Assembly: GCA_965249745.1 (NCBI GenBank)
Contig: OZ252252.1
Location: forward strand, 3,720,001 to 3,784,000
Origin: JANYHH01 sp965249745
Lineage (GTDB): Bacteria; Deinococcota; Deinococci; Deinococcales; JAAFIG01
Length of the DNA: 64,000 bases
Reading direction: 5' to 3'
Within the stretch, counting starts at the first letter, position 1; each line of letters starts with the position of its first letter. A program made the position numbers and the translations under genes. Shown one piece after another: positions 1 to 8,341 of the stretch. The notes beneath the pieces were generated by a model, which worked only from the letters and a program-made list of their open reading frames with translations, was not told the DNA's origin and searched no databases.

Positions 1-1
1 C

Positions 2-40
2 GCCCTCGGAACTCAAACCCTCACACTCAAAAAGAACTAA
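2..40 (+). CDS. C-terminal tail of an upstream gene (partial)
   Basis: An open frame enters from the left edge and ends at TAA 38-40, giving a basic tail (ALGTQTLTLKKN). It stops 20 bp before the secretin start. In related genomes the secretin follows the pilMNOP genes, so a PilP/PilO-like protein is the natural guess, but too little is present to identify it. Confidence 0.4.
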   Translation, partial: ALGTQTLTLKKN

Positions 41-60
41 ATCTCGCTCGAGGTGAATCC

Positions 61-1821
61 ATGACGAAAATGTTGAAATCACTGCTGGTCTGCCTGCTCG
101 CACTCTCGAGTCTGGCTGGACTGGCACACGCACAGGTTTCCGGGGCCTCGCAGCTTCCAGCCGATGCCCGGTTTGACCGTAAGGTCACGATGAACTTGCC
201 TGCCGTGGACCTCGAGACATACTTGAAGACCCTGGGTTCCTCGGTTGGTTTGCAGGTCATTCCCACGAACGTGCCAGCGGTCCAAGTCTCCCTGGTTTTC
301 AAGGACTTGCCATTTCGCCAAGTCTGGAACAACATCATTGCTATTTATGGGCTGGATTTCGTGCTCCAACCCAATGACTTGGTGATCGTTGGACCTCGAG
401 AATCCATCGCTGCCCTGAAACCCCAAGCTCCGAGTGCTCAGCCAGCGCCAGAAGCCAAAACCGAAATTCGTAATTACACGGTGAAGAGCGACCCAGTAGC
501 CATTAAGACTTTAATTGAAACTCAGTTTCCTGCTGTGAAGGTTTCTGCTGTCGGGAGCAAGCTGATCGTTACAGCAACGGCTGAACAGCACACAGCAATT
601 CAGGCTCTTCTGAACGAAGTTGATGTGGCTCCTGCGCCGGTACCTGTCGAAGCCAAACCCGAGATCCGCAATTACACGATTAAAGGAGACTCAGCAGCGA
701 CTCGCACTTTGATCGAAACTCAGTTCCCTGGCGTCAAGATTTCTATCGTTGGGAATAAACTGGTGATCACTGCAACACCGGCCCAGCAGACACAAATTGC
801 TGCGGTCATCAGCGATGTGGATGTGGCTCCGCCACCTCCCGCTCCGGTTGCGACTGTTATAACCAAGACGGAAACAGTTGCACTCTCGTACGCCAAAGCT
901 GTCAAATTAGCTGATGTGTTACAGAAAGTGATCATTGGTACAACGGCGAGTTCCGGGGCATCAGCCAATGCGACCGCATCGGCCCAAGCCACGACCCTGC
1001 CAGGTCAGACCTCGACGACGCCTCTGGTAGGCGTGACGGTCATTGCCGAGGAAAGCTCCAACTCTTTGATTATCAATGGACCGGTAGCCGACGTGGATCG
1101 GCTCCTGAAAATCATTCCGGCACTCGATAAGCCTCAACAGTTGGTGAACGTGGGCGTTCGTATCCAGGAAGTTTCAGATGAGGCTGGACGCAATCTTGGA
1201 ATTGACTGGTCCTTTGGAATCGGTAATTTTTCCGGGAGCATCGCCAGCGGAGCCTTGAACTTTGTGCTCGATGCGACTCGCAGCCTGGCAGGCTTGAACA
1301 TTGGAGCCGCACTCAACGCTTTGGAAACCCAACGCCTATCAAAGCGAGTCAACGATTCAACACTGACCGTTCTCAATAACGGCACCGGGCTTGTCAAAGT
1401 TGGAGGCCGAATCGAGATCACTTCTCAGACCAGTGGCACGACTGGATCAACCACTACCCAAAGCGGTTTGGCGAGCCGTACCTTGAATTATGGCGTCGAG
1501 GTCCAGGTCACACCTAGCATTGCTGCCGACGGCAACATCACTCTGGAAACGAGTGCCCTCGTGAGCAGTGTTCTGAATCCGAACAGCACCGACTTTCAAC
1601 GAATTGACTTTATTGACCGCTCCTCCAAGTCAACCGTGCGGTTGAGAGACGGACAGACAATGTTGTTAGGCAGCCTCCTCCAGACCATTGAAGACAGCAG
1701 TACTTCAGGAGTTCCTTTCATCTCGAGCATCCCGTTGATCGGTGATGCCTTCAAGAAGTCCAACTCGAGCAGCACGCAGACCCAGGTCATCATCGTGGTG
1801 ACGGTCAACATCATCAAGTAA
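61..1821 (+). CDS. pilQ: PilQ-type secretin of the type IV pilus
   Basis: 586-residue outer-membrane secretin, expected to form the pore through which type IV pili or DNA-uptake machinery pass. The sequence shows a signal peptide (residues 1-24, cleavage after AHA), an STN-like N-terminal domain (about 40-120), two closely similar modules around 135-195 and 205-265 that share an EIRNYT start, a secretin N1-like segment (about 275-370), and the C-terminal secretin domain with VEVQVTP, the LRDGQTMLLGSL stretch and the GVPFISSIPLIG signature near the end. The ATG follows AGGTGA with a 4-nt gap. It is shorter than Thermus PilQ, mainly because it has fewer N-terminal modules. A strong terminator follows. 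Confidence 0.85.
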   Translation: MTKMLKSLLVCLLALSSLAGLAHAQVSGASQLPADARFDRKVTMNLPAVDLETYLKTLGSSVGLQVIPTNVPAVQVSLVFKDLPFRQVWNNIIAIYGLDFVLQPNDLVIVGPRESIAALKPQAPSAQPAPEAKTEIRNYTVKSDPVAIKTLIETQFPAVKVSAVGSKLIVTATAEQHTAIQALLNEVDVAPAPVPVEAKPEIRNYTIKGDSAATRTLIETQFPGVKISIVGNKLVITATPAQQTQIAAVISDVDVAPPPPAPVATVITKTETVALSYAKAVKLADVLQKVIIGTTASSGASANATASAQATTLPGQTSTTPLVGVTVIAEESSNSLIINGPVADVDRLLKIIPALDKPQQLVNVGVRIQEVSDEAGRNLGIDWSFGIGNFSGSIASGALNFVLDATRSLAGLNIGAALNALETQRLSKRVNDSTLTVLNNGTGLVKVGGRIEITSQTSGTTGSTTTQSGLASRTLNYGVEVQVTPSIAADGNITLETSALVSSVLNPNSTDFQRIDFIDRSSKSTVRLRDGQTMLLGSLLQTIEDSSTSGVPFISSIPLIGDAFKKSNSSSTQTQVIIVVTVNIIK

Positions 1822-1856
1822 CATCAGCTCTCAACCTTCACGAGTCAAACAAACAA

Positions 1857-1892
1857 GTGCCCCTTGAGAACCGCTCGAGGGGCACTTCTATT
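1857..1892 (+). terminator. Rho-independent terminator after the secretin gene
   Basis: A 12-bp stem (arms 1857-1868 and 1874-1885, loop AACCG) is followed by TTCTATTT. The right arm contains a CTCGAG site. Confidence 0.85.
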
Positions 1893-2010
1893 TGCCTAAT
1901 CGTAGGGTCAAGGCTGGGAGTAGGTCGGTGCCGAGAAGGATGTGCTCGAGTTCCCTAGCCTCGCATTACTCGAGTAAGGGCTGAGTTTGTCGGCCGAAGC
2001 TTCGCGGACA

Positions 2011-2039
2011 ACAAAAAACCTGGGTATTTCACCCAGGTT
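2011..2039 (-). terminator. Terminator of the leftward lipoprotein gene
   Basis: A perfect 9-bp stem (AACCTGGGT 2017-2025, ACCCAGGTT 2031-2039, loop ATTTC). Read leftward it is followed by a run of T residues (2011-2016). Confidence 0.85.
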
Positions 2040-2059
2040 GATGACCATATTTAGGCGAC

Positions 2060-2497
2060 CTACTTGACGCGTTGGACTGTGCAGTCAATGCCGCGCGTGC
2101 GATTGCCGTTCTGGTTCAGAATCCCGTTGCCCTTGGCACCGGCCGCCAAACCCGAGCCGTTCGGCGCGAGGCAAGAGAGCGTTACCTTGTCCTTGCTACT
2201 GAGAACGAACGAGGCCTGGAAGATGTTGTCCTTCATCAGTACGAAACCGTAGCCACCTTCGACATTATTTGTGGTGGCGAAATCAACCTCAATATCACCA
2301 TCCGCATCAAATTGGGGGGCACCGTCCAGTTGATACCCAATCGTGACGTTTCCAGAGCTGGTGGCAAATTTCGCCGCCCAGGTTTCGCCGCTCTTGACTG
2401 GAAACAGACTGGTCGCATCCCCACCGCGCCCACTCGGGCAGGCCGTCATCGCCGTTACCAGTGCCAGACCGATCACTCCCGTTTGCCATACCTTCAT
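2060..2497 (-). CDS. Small predicted lipoprotein
   Basis: 145 residues. The start at 2497 was chosen because GGAGGG lies just upstream and the protein then opens with a typical export signal (KVWQTGVIGLALVTAMTAC). The cysteine at about residue 20 fits a lipobox (MTAC). The longer upstream open frame is Arg/Cys-rich and looks non-coding. The mature part has a LFPVKSGETW stretch and then a beta-rich region with two cysteines; I do not recognise the family. It ends just before its own terminator and starts about 70 bp downstream of the leftward oxidoreductase, so the two could be co-transcribed. Confidence 0.7.
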   Translation of the reverse strand: MKVWQTGVIGLALVTAMTACPSGRGGDATSLFPVKSGETWAAKFATSSGNVTIGYQLDGAPQFDADGDIEVDFATTNNVEGGYGFVLMKDNIFQASFVLSSKDKVTLSCLAPNGSGLAAGAKGNGILNQNGNRTRGIDCTVQRVK

Positions 2498-2567
2498 GAA
2501 CCCTCCGTCTCGAGGTCTGATTGACCCCTGCTTTGTCCTCGAGTTGAAGCCATGATACACGGGCGCG

Positions 2568-4178
2568 TTACAGATTCCGTGACAGATCGCGTGACCCGAG
2601 CGCACCCTGGAGCCACTTCTTAGTCTTGCCGAAGAACCCACCCTCGAGATCGTGCATGGCCACCAAAGCCGCACTCCGCCCGGACGCGGCGAAAACGCCC
2701 CCGCCGGGATGCGTGGAGGCACCGCATAAGTACAGTCCTGGGATGGGTGTGCGATACCCCGAGAGTTCCGGCAGGGGACGCAACGTGAACATTTGGTCCA
2801 AGCTCATTTCCAAGTGCATGACGTTTCCCTTGCGAAGTCCGATCCGGTTCTGAATGTCCAGCGGCGATTGCGTGAAACGCTGCTCTATCGCGCCACGCAT
2901 GTTCGGCGCGTAACGGTACAGCACCTCCTCGAGTTTCGCGCCCTCTTCTAGCTCCGCGTCGCGGTCCCAGACACGTCCGTCGGAGCGCTCGAACGGGTAA
3001 TACTGTCCCCACAGGTAAATCAGGTGCTTCCCAGGCGGCGCGAGGCTGGGGTCCAGCCCGGTGAAGGTCATACCTAGGGCGGCGGGTCGGCGGCTGGGGA
3101 TACCAGCGTCGTAATCCCGAAACGCCGCCTCGAGATAGTCTAGGTCTGGGCAGAGTAACTGCATCCCGTTGGTGGTGCTCTCTGGCGCTCCGGCGTACTG
3201 CGGCAGACGATCGGCGGTGACACGATGAATCAAGCCAAAGCCGTTTCCGACCCGCAAATTCTGCACCTTCCACGGTAAGTTCCCCGGCAGGTTCGCCTCC
3301 CCGACCAGATCCAGCAGCGTCGTCTGCACGTGCGCCCCTGAAATCACGACGCGCCCTTCGAAGACCCGCCCATCCTCTAAGACCACGCGTTTGGCGCGCC
3401 CCCCCTCGAGTTCGATCCGGGCGACGGGCGCGTTCAGGTGAACCTCTCCCCCATTGGCTTCAATACTGCGCCCCATCGCCCTGGTGAGCGCTCCGCTGCC
3501 ACCGACGGCTCGTTTCGCGCCGTGACGGTGCAGAACCGCGTGCCACATCAGAAAACCGCCCGCGCCGACCTCGTGCGGGGCGGGACCGGATTGCGCCGCC
3601 AACCAAGCCAGTGCGCCGCGCACCGCTGGATGCTCGAAGTGCGAACGCAAGTAGTGACCGTAGCTTTGCACCACACCGCGCAGCAAGTCCATATCGGGCG
3701 GCTTCGTTCCGGCGAAGCTGCTGATGAGGTTGACTGGGGTCGGCGGTTTCTGAAAAGCGCTAAAGAGCTTATCGGCAAACCCATCCCAGGATTTCACGAA
3801 CTTTCGGTATGCCACCGCATCCTTCGGCGAAACCGTGGCGATGCTCTCGCAGGTCTGCTCCAAATCCCGGTACAGCCCGAACCCGCCGCCACCTTGGAGC
3901 GGATGATAGGCAATCGGGTCCATGGCCAGGTATTTCAAGCCATGCGCTTCCAAGTCCAGGTCGCGCACCACAGGCGTCAAGTGAATCATAATGTGGACGC
4001 CGCTCCCCACATCCACCTTGTATCCAGGGAAAATATCGTCCTCGGTGCAGACCGCGCCGCCGATCACGTGCCGCCGCTCGAGGACCGCGACCTTGTAACC
4101 CGCCTTCGCCAGATATCCCGCCGTGGTCAGTGCGTTATGCCCGCCACCGACGACGAGGGCGTCGTAAACCATTTTCAT
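2568..4178 (-). CDS. FAD-dependent oxidoreductase, phytoene desaturase-like
   Basis: 536 residues. The N-terminus carries a dinucleotide-binding Rossmann motif (VVGGGHNALTTAGYLAKAG) followed by an acidic strand end (VLERR..IGGA) as in the CrtI/PYROXD2 superfamily. The C-terminus has the second FAD contact (YLCGASTHPGGGV). These proteins oxidise or saturate C-C bonds using bound FAD; the substrate cannot be read from the sequence. The in-frame extension upstream to 4451 is rejected: a TATGCT box (4185-4190) sits 6 nt before the ATG at 4178, suggesting a leaderless mRNA. It is divergent from the amine oxidase gene at 4486, and the lipoprotein gene follows. Confidence 0.8.
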   Translation of the reverse strand: MKMVYDALVVGGGHNALTTAGYLAKAGYKVAVLERRHVIGGAVCTEDDIFPGYKVDVGSGVHIMIHLTPVVRDLDLEAHGLKYLAMDPIAYHPLQGGGGFGLYRDLEQTCESIATVSPKDAVAYRKFVKSWDGFADKLFSAFQKPPTPVNLISSFAGTKPPDMDLLRGVVQSYGHYLRSHFEHPAVRGALAWLAAQSGPAPHEVGAGGFLMWHAVLHRHGAKRAVGGSGALTRAMGRSIEANGGEVHLNAPVARIELEGGRAKRVVLEDGRVFEGRVVISGAHVQTTLLDLVGEANLPGNLPWKVQNLRVGNGFGLIHRVTADRLPQYAGAPESTTNGMQLLCPDLDYLEAAFRDYDAGIPSRRPAALGMTFTGLDPSLAPPGKHLIYLWGQYYPFERSDGRVWDRDAELEEGAKLEEVLYRYAPNMRGAIEQRFTQSPLDIQNRIGLRKGNVMHLEMSLDQMFTLRPLPELSGYRTPIPGLYLCGASTHPGGGVFAASGRSAALVAMHDLEGGFFGKTKKWLQGALGSRDLSRNL

Positions 4179-4485
4179 GGGGTGAGCATACCTCGAGCCT
4201 GTCACAGCGTTTTGGCTGTAGTGCGATGTGAAGCGGGTGACTCTCTTCAGGCTCACGCGTGCAAGCTGACGACTCATTTCTTCGCCACAGTTTCCTTGTA
4301 GGGCGAGGTGAAAAGCTTGGCGCTCGAGTTTTTTGAGAGACAGCTTGTTGCACCAGCGCAAGCCTGAGCCACCTTTGGCACTCACGGCACCCCCGCCTCG
4401 GATCACAGGGTCCCGCTCGAGTTTGACCGAAATGGCGTATTCTGCTCCCAACGCGAGCGCTTTTGCTCAAAGGGACGTGAAGTGA

Positions 4486-5850
4486 ATGTCAACGGAAATA
4501 AACACCGATGTCGTGGTGATCGGCGCTGGAATTAGTGGCCTGATCGCCGCCCGGAACCTGATTCAAGCTGAACGCGACGTGATCGTGCTAGAGGCCTCGT
4601 ACCGCGTCGGCGGACGCCTGTTCTCCAAGATGCTCTCCGATGGTACAGCCTTCGACTTGGGCGGGCAGTGGCTCGGGCCGGAGATGTGGCGCGCGATCAA
4701 CCTGATCAAAGAACTGGGTCTCGAGACGTTCGCGCAGGTGGAGACCGGACGCATGGATTTGAGCGCTCAACCGCTGGCAGAGATGGACAAGCTGACCCAG
4801 GCGGAATGGGCCTGGTACACCGCGAAGCTGAGCTGGCTGGTGGATCAGGTCAACGTGGAGCGTCCATCTGACACGCCGGACGCGGCGGCGCTGGACGTGA
4901 TGAGCGTGGAAGAATGGAAACGCACCAACCTGGAATCCGAGTACCTGCGACACCTGTTTGACCAAGTGGTCCGCACCGAGTACACGATTGAACCCAAGGA
5001 TTTCAGCATGTTGTTCCTGCTGTACAGCATTCGCAGTGCGGGCGGCTTTGAAGACCTGATTGACCTCGAGGGGGGAAATCACACGCTGCGCTTGAAGCAG
5101 GGGATGCAGATGCTTTGCACGAAACTGGCCGACGGGCTGGGGGATCGTCTGCGGTTGAACTGCCAGGCCTATGAGCTGGAACATGGCTCCGACGGCGTGC
5201 GCGTGATCGCCGAAGGCGCGATCATCAACGCCAAGCGGGTCATCATTGCGATTCCGCCGAATCAAGCGCAGCGAATTGATTTTGATCCGGTGCTACCGCG
5301 CCGCCGCATGAAGCTGATGCAGCGTCTCGAGATGGGCAGCGTCATCAAGTGCTTCGCTATTTACGACCGTCCCTTCTGGCGCGAGCGTCCGATCAAGGCG
5401 ATAGACCCGGATAACCTGATCTTCGATCATGCGATGGATGCCAGCAGCCACGGTGACGCCCACCCGGCCCTGGTCGCGTTTATCGGTGGGGATGACGCCG
5501 TATTTTGGTCGGACCGTCCGAGTGAAACCCGCCGCCGGGCGGTGCTAGAGAATTTGGCCATGATTTACGGTGACGAGGCGCTCTACCCGCGCGATTACTT
5601 CGACCACGACTGGATGACCGAACCATTCATCGGCGGTGGCTATCAGTGCTACGCGCCGCCGGGGGTGATGACGAACGGCTTCGAGGAGTTGCGCGAGCCG
5701 ATTGGTCAGATTCACTTCGCGGGCACAGAAACGGCTGTCTGGTACTACGGGTACGTGGAGGGCGCGATGGAGGCGGGCGAGCGAGCCGCGCTGGAAGTGA
5801 TCAAAGCGCTGGAGAAGCACGACGTGCGCCTCGAGAAAACCGGGCGTTGA
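4486..5850 (+). CDS. Flavin-containing monoamine oxidase family protein
   Basis: 454 residues with the N-terminal FAD motif (VVVIGAGISGLIAARNL), the VGGR motif after the second strand (about 39-45), the GGQWLG segment typical of bacterial and eukaryotic amine oxidases, and the C-terminal FAD-binding motif (IHFAGTETAVWYYGYVEGA). It should catalyse FAD-dependent oxidation of an amine to imine with release of hydrogen peroxide; the substrate is unknown. ATG 4486 follows AGGGACGTGAAGTGA, a usable ribosome site. It is divergent from another FAD enzyme across a 307-bp gap in which I see no gene. Confidence 0.85.
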   Translation: MSTEINTDVVVIGAGISGLIAARNLIQAERDVIVLEASYRVGGRLFSKMLSDGTAFDLGGQWLGPEMWRAINLIKELGLETFAQVETGRMDLSAQPLAEMDKLTQAEWAWYTAKLSWLVDQVNVERPSDTPDAAALDVMSVEEWKRTNLESEYLRHLFDQVVRTEYTIEPKDFSMLFLLYSIRSAGGFEDLIDLEGGNHTLRLKQGMQMLCTKLADGLGDRLRLNCQAYELEHGSDGVRVIAEGAIINAKRVIIAIPPNQAQRIDFDPVLPRRRMKLMQRLEMGSVIKCFAIYDRPFWRERPIKAIDPDNLIFDHAMDASSHGDAHPALVAFIGGDDAVFWSDRPSETRRRAVLENLAMIYGDEALYPRDYFDHDWMTEPFIGGGYQCYAPPGVMTNGFEELREPIGQIHFAGTETAVWYYGYVEGAMEAGERAALEVIKALEKHDVRLEKTGR

Positions 5851-6062
5851 GGCAGACAGTTTTCTCAAAGCCGCACAGGAATCTGGTTACTCAGTTCAGC
5901 ATGGTCAGGCTCACGTTTTGAGACACTGAAGTGTGTCTGTGACGCACGCGTCTGGTAGCTGAATCGTGCCGTTATCAGTATAGAAGAGGTTCTGGGCTGT
6001 ATCGCATCAGTCTCGAGGCACTCGAGCTGTAACCGCCGAGTGGGTTCTATACTGAGAAGACT

Positions 6063-6959
6063 GTGATTACCGTTTTAGGAAGCATCAATCTGGATTACGT
6101 CGTGAAGGTCTCCCGCCATCCGTTGCCCGGCGAGACGATCTTGGGGGGTGACGTGGAAACCCATCCCGGTGGCAAGGGCGCGAATCAGGCGGTTGCGGCG
6201 GCTCGGGCGGGCGCTCGAGTGCGGATGATCGGTTGCCTGGGCGTGGATGCGGCCGGAGCGTTCATGCGTGACAATCTGGAACGCGAGAGCGTGGATACTT
6301 CACTGGTGAAAAGCGTCGCAGGAGCCAGCGGGGCCGCGTTTATTGCGGTCTCCGAAAGCGGCGAGAACACGATCATTGTCTCGCCCGGCACGAATGCCTT
6401 GGTGCGCGCCGACGAGATGACGCCCAGCAAGATCGCCTGGTCTAAGATTCTGCTGATGCAATTAGAAACCCCGCTCGAGACGGTGCTGAAGGCTGCCAGT
6501 ATCGCCAAGCGCGGCGGCGTCAAGGTGGTGCTGAACCTGGCTCCCGCCCAGGCACTGAGCGCCGCGCAACTGGCGGACATCAACGTTTTGGTGGTCAATG
6601 AGACCGAGGCGGGTATCCTAAGCGGGCGAACGCCGAAGACACCCTCTGAAGCGCTCGAGGTGGGGCGTCAACTGATGAAGCTGGTGAGCGCGGTCGTGAT
6701 TACTCTCGGGGCACAGGGTGCGGTCTATGTCAGCCCCGACGGAGAGGGTCATATCAAGAGTTACCGCTTGCCGGTGCTGGATACGACGGCCGCTGGGGAT
6801 GCTTTCATTGGCGTTTTCTGCACGGCTCTCTGCGAGAACCTGCCCTTGGAGCGGGCGGTGCGGCGCGGGGTGGCGGCGGGCGCACTGGCCTGTACCAAGC
6901 CGGGGGCGCAACCGAGCCTGCCGCGCCGCAATGAGATAGACGCGCTCGTGGGGAGCTGA
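6063..6959 (+). CDS. rbsK: Ribokinase (PfkB family)
   Basis: 298 residues. Motifs of ribokinase are present: GSINLDYVVKV at the N-terminus, the sugar-binding HPGGKGANQAVAAARAGA, the NETEA segment, and the C-terminal catalytic/anion-hole motif, here DTTAAGDAF instead of the usual DTTGAGDAF. It would phosphorylate D-ribose to ribose-5-phosphate in the cytosol. The GTG start lies 9 nt after a TATACT box (6048-6053), so the mRNA probably has little or no leader. No ribose transporter genes are adjacent. Confidence 0.85.
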   Translation: MITVLGSINLDYVVKVSRHPLPGETILGGDVETHPGGKGANQAVAAARAGARVRMIGCLGVDAAGAFMRDNLERESVDTSLVKSVAGASGAAFIAVSESGENTIIVSPGTNALVRADEMTPSKIAWSKILLMQLETPLETVLKAASIAKRGGVKVVLNLAPAQALSAAQLADINVLVVNETEAGILSGRTPKTPSEALEVGRQLMKLVSAVVITLGAQGAVYVSPDGEGHIKSYRLPVLDTTAAGDAFIGVFCTALCENLPLERAVRRGVAAGALACTKPGAQPSLPRRNEIDALVGS

Positions 6960-7310
6960 AATGGATTGCCTGATGAGCGCGCCTTAGTACGCCTCGAGCC
7001 AATTCACCCAATCCCCAGTGAACCTTGCACGCTCGAGACCCACTGATCCACCAAGCTAAGTACATCCCGGTCTTGGATGTACGCCATGGTAAAATCTTAG
7101 ATCTGAGCGAATCCGTGTCCGACGACGTACATTCAGCGAGAGTCTCAACTGATGATCTCAGTTTTACCTGGGAGATACTTAGATGCCGCGATCAGCAACG
7201 CCGCAAGGGGTTCAACTCGAGATGGAATTTGGTTCCCCCTCTGGGAAGAATTTGGTCCGGAACGGCCACCACGAGCCTTATCACAGATTGAACACGCGAT
7301 TTCAAAACTC
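6960..7310. other. Intergenic stretch with a perfect hairpin
   Basis: No convincing gene between rbsK and the ddrO terminator. A perfect 8-bp inverted repeat (GTACATCC 7060-7067, GGATGTAC 7075-7082, loop CGGTCTT) has no T-run after it, so it is not a classical terminator. Short open frames here lack ribosome sites and run through the ddrO terminator. Confidence 0.4.
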
Positions 7311-7345
7311 GAGCAAGAAAAAGGGCGCAGACGTGCTCTGCGCCC
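7311..7345 (-). terminator. Terminator of ddrO
   Basis: A perfect 9-bp GC-rich stem (GGGCGCAGA 7323-7331, TCTGCGCCC 7337-7345) is followed, in the leftward direction, by a TTTTTT run. Confidence 0.9.
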
Positions 7346-7363
7346 CCTCGATCTGACTTGGAA

Positions 7364-7753
7364 TTATTCGAGGATGCGTTTCAGGTTACGGAAGATGTCG
7401 TACCAGTCTTCCTTGGTCTGGGGACGCTTGCCGCGCAATTCGATCCGGCTCAGGCTCGAGACCCAATCGGGGGTGATCTGCTGACCCAAAACCGGATCAG
7501 AGATCAGGTCGGCCAGACCCTTCGGCAGGCTTTGCTGGCTGACCTCGCCGTAGAATTCGACGCTGACCAACAGGTCGTGAACGGTGATGTTGTAGGCTCC
7601 GGCCAGGGTTTGCAGCGTTTCCAGGCTGGGGTTGGTGCGACCGCGCTCTAGGTCGCTCAGGTATGGAATGCTGATCCCAGCGATTTCGCTGACATCCTTG
7701 AGTCGTTGCCCGCGTTCCTGACGGAGTTCGCGGAGTCGTTCGTGCAGCTTCAT
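7364..7753 (-). CDS. ddrO: DdrO, XRE-family repressor of the radiation/desiccation response
   Basis: 129 residues, the usual DdrO length. The N-terminus (MKLHERLREL) and the helix-turn-helix (about 17-43, ISIPYLSDLERGRTNPS) match the Deinococcus DdrO pattern. The C-terminal domain contains SRIELRGKRP, in which Leu106-Arg107 falls at the position known to be cut by the metalloprotease PprI/IrrE in D. deserti and D. radiodurans. DdrO represses RDRM promoters until that cut. AGGAGG lies just before the ATG. I see no RDRM in its own upstream region, which is unusual since known ddrO genes are usually autorepressed. Its target promoters lie directly to the right. Confidence 0.95.
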   Translation of the reverse strand: MKLHERLRELRQERGQRLKDVSEIAGISIPYLSDLERGRTNPSLETLQTLAGAYNITVHDLLVSVEFYGEVSQQSLPKGLADLISDPVLGQQITPDWVSSLSRIELRGKRPQTKEDWYDIFRNLKRILE

Positions 7754-7926
7754 ACTCCTCCTTCCCTCGAGCGCACTATTAGATATAGGCGAGTTGCGTT
7801 CGGTGTTTCTCTGGGTCTGGATTGAACGCTCGAGTTTTGTCGTGGCTTAAAAAACCGCGACAGTTCTGCTTGTGATGAAGGTAGCACGAGAATCCATTCC
7901 GGTCAAGACGTAATCCGCCCTCTCGC

Positions 7927-7960
7927 TTGAAGTCATCACAGAATTATGTTATAACTTAAA
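7927..7960 (+). promoter_or_regulatory. Promoter with RDRM-like operator before the DdrA-like operon
   Basis: A -35 TTGAAG (7927-7932) and a -10 TATAAC (7950-7955) are 17 bp apart. The palindrome TTATGTTATAACTTAA (7944-7959) overlaps the -10. It is one base shorter in the centre than the 17-bp RDRM consensus TTATGTTATTAACATAA and has one arm mismatch. Bound DdrO would occlude RNA polymerase. Confidence 0.7.
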
Positions 7961-7995
7961 TCAGCAGAGAAACTTCAACTCACCCGGAGGCAGCC

Positions 7996-8319
7996 ATGCG
8001 AATTCTCGAGACCATCGCCCAGACCCTACGCACTGAACGCGCTCACCCGACCGAAGTCCTGAACGCCCTGATCGAACTCGAGAACACCGGTGGCATCGCC
8101 TCCTTGCACGAGCTGGAGTACCGCGTGGCTCGTTTAACCCGCGCCATGCGCGAACGGGGCGACCCGGCCATCGCCGTCGCCCAGGGCTGGCTCAACGCTA
8201 CCCGTGCCTACCTGGAGGAATTCGGACAGGCCGCCCCGATTCAAGCTGAAGCCGTGACGATTCACAGGCGCGTCTTCAAAGCCATCAACGTCTTTCAGCC
8301 GCAACTCCGTTCCGCCTAA
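7996..8319 (+). CDS. Uncharacterised small protein of the damage-response operon
   Basis: 107 residues, no signal peptide and no membrane segment, predicted largely helical. ATG 7996 follows GGAGG. It is the first gene after the RDRM-like operator and lies 22 bp before the DdrA-like gene, so it should be induced with it under DdrO control. I do not recognise the family. Position alone suggests a role in recovery from DNA damage or desiccation. Confidence 0.75.
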   Translation: MRILETIAQTLRTERAHPTEVLNALIELENTGGIASLHELEYRVARLTRAMRERGDPAIAVAQGWLNATRAYLEEFGQAAPIQAEAVTIHRRVFKAINVFQPQLRSA

Positions 8320-8341
8320 CCCTTCACGAAGGAGACCTTCC

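Noticed and set aside
3438..4301. 287-codon open frame antisense to the phytoene desaturase-like gene
   Set aside because: Shadow of a GC-rich gene; the opposite strand has clear FAD motifs and this one has none.
7060..7082. Terminator of rbsK
   Set aside because: The hairpin is perfect, but no T-run follows and it lies 100 bp after the stop, so I left it as an unexplained inverted repeat.
7025..7484. Two open frames (88 and 110 codons) between rbsK and ddrO
   Set aside because: No ribosome site, they overlap each other, and the longer one runs through the ddrO terminator and into ddrO antisense.
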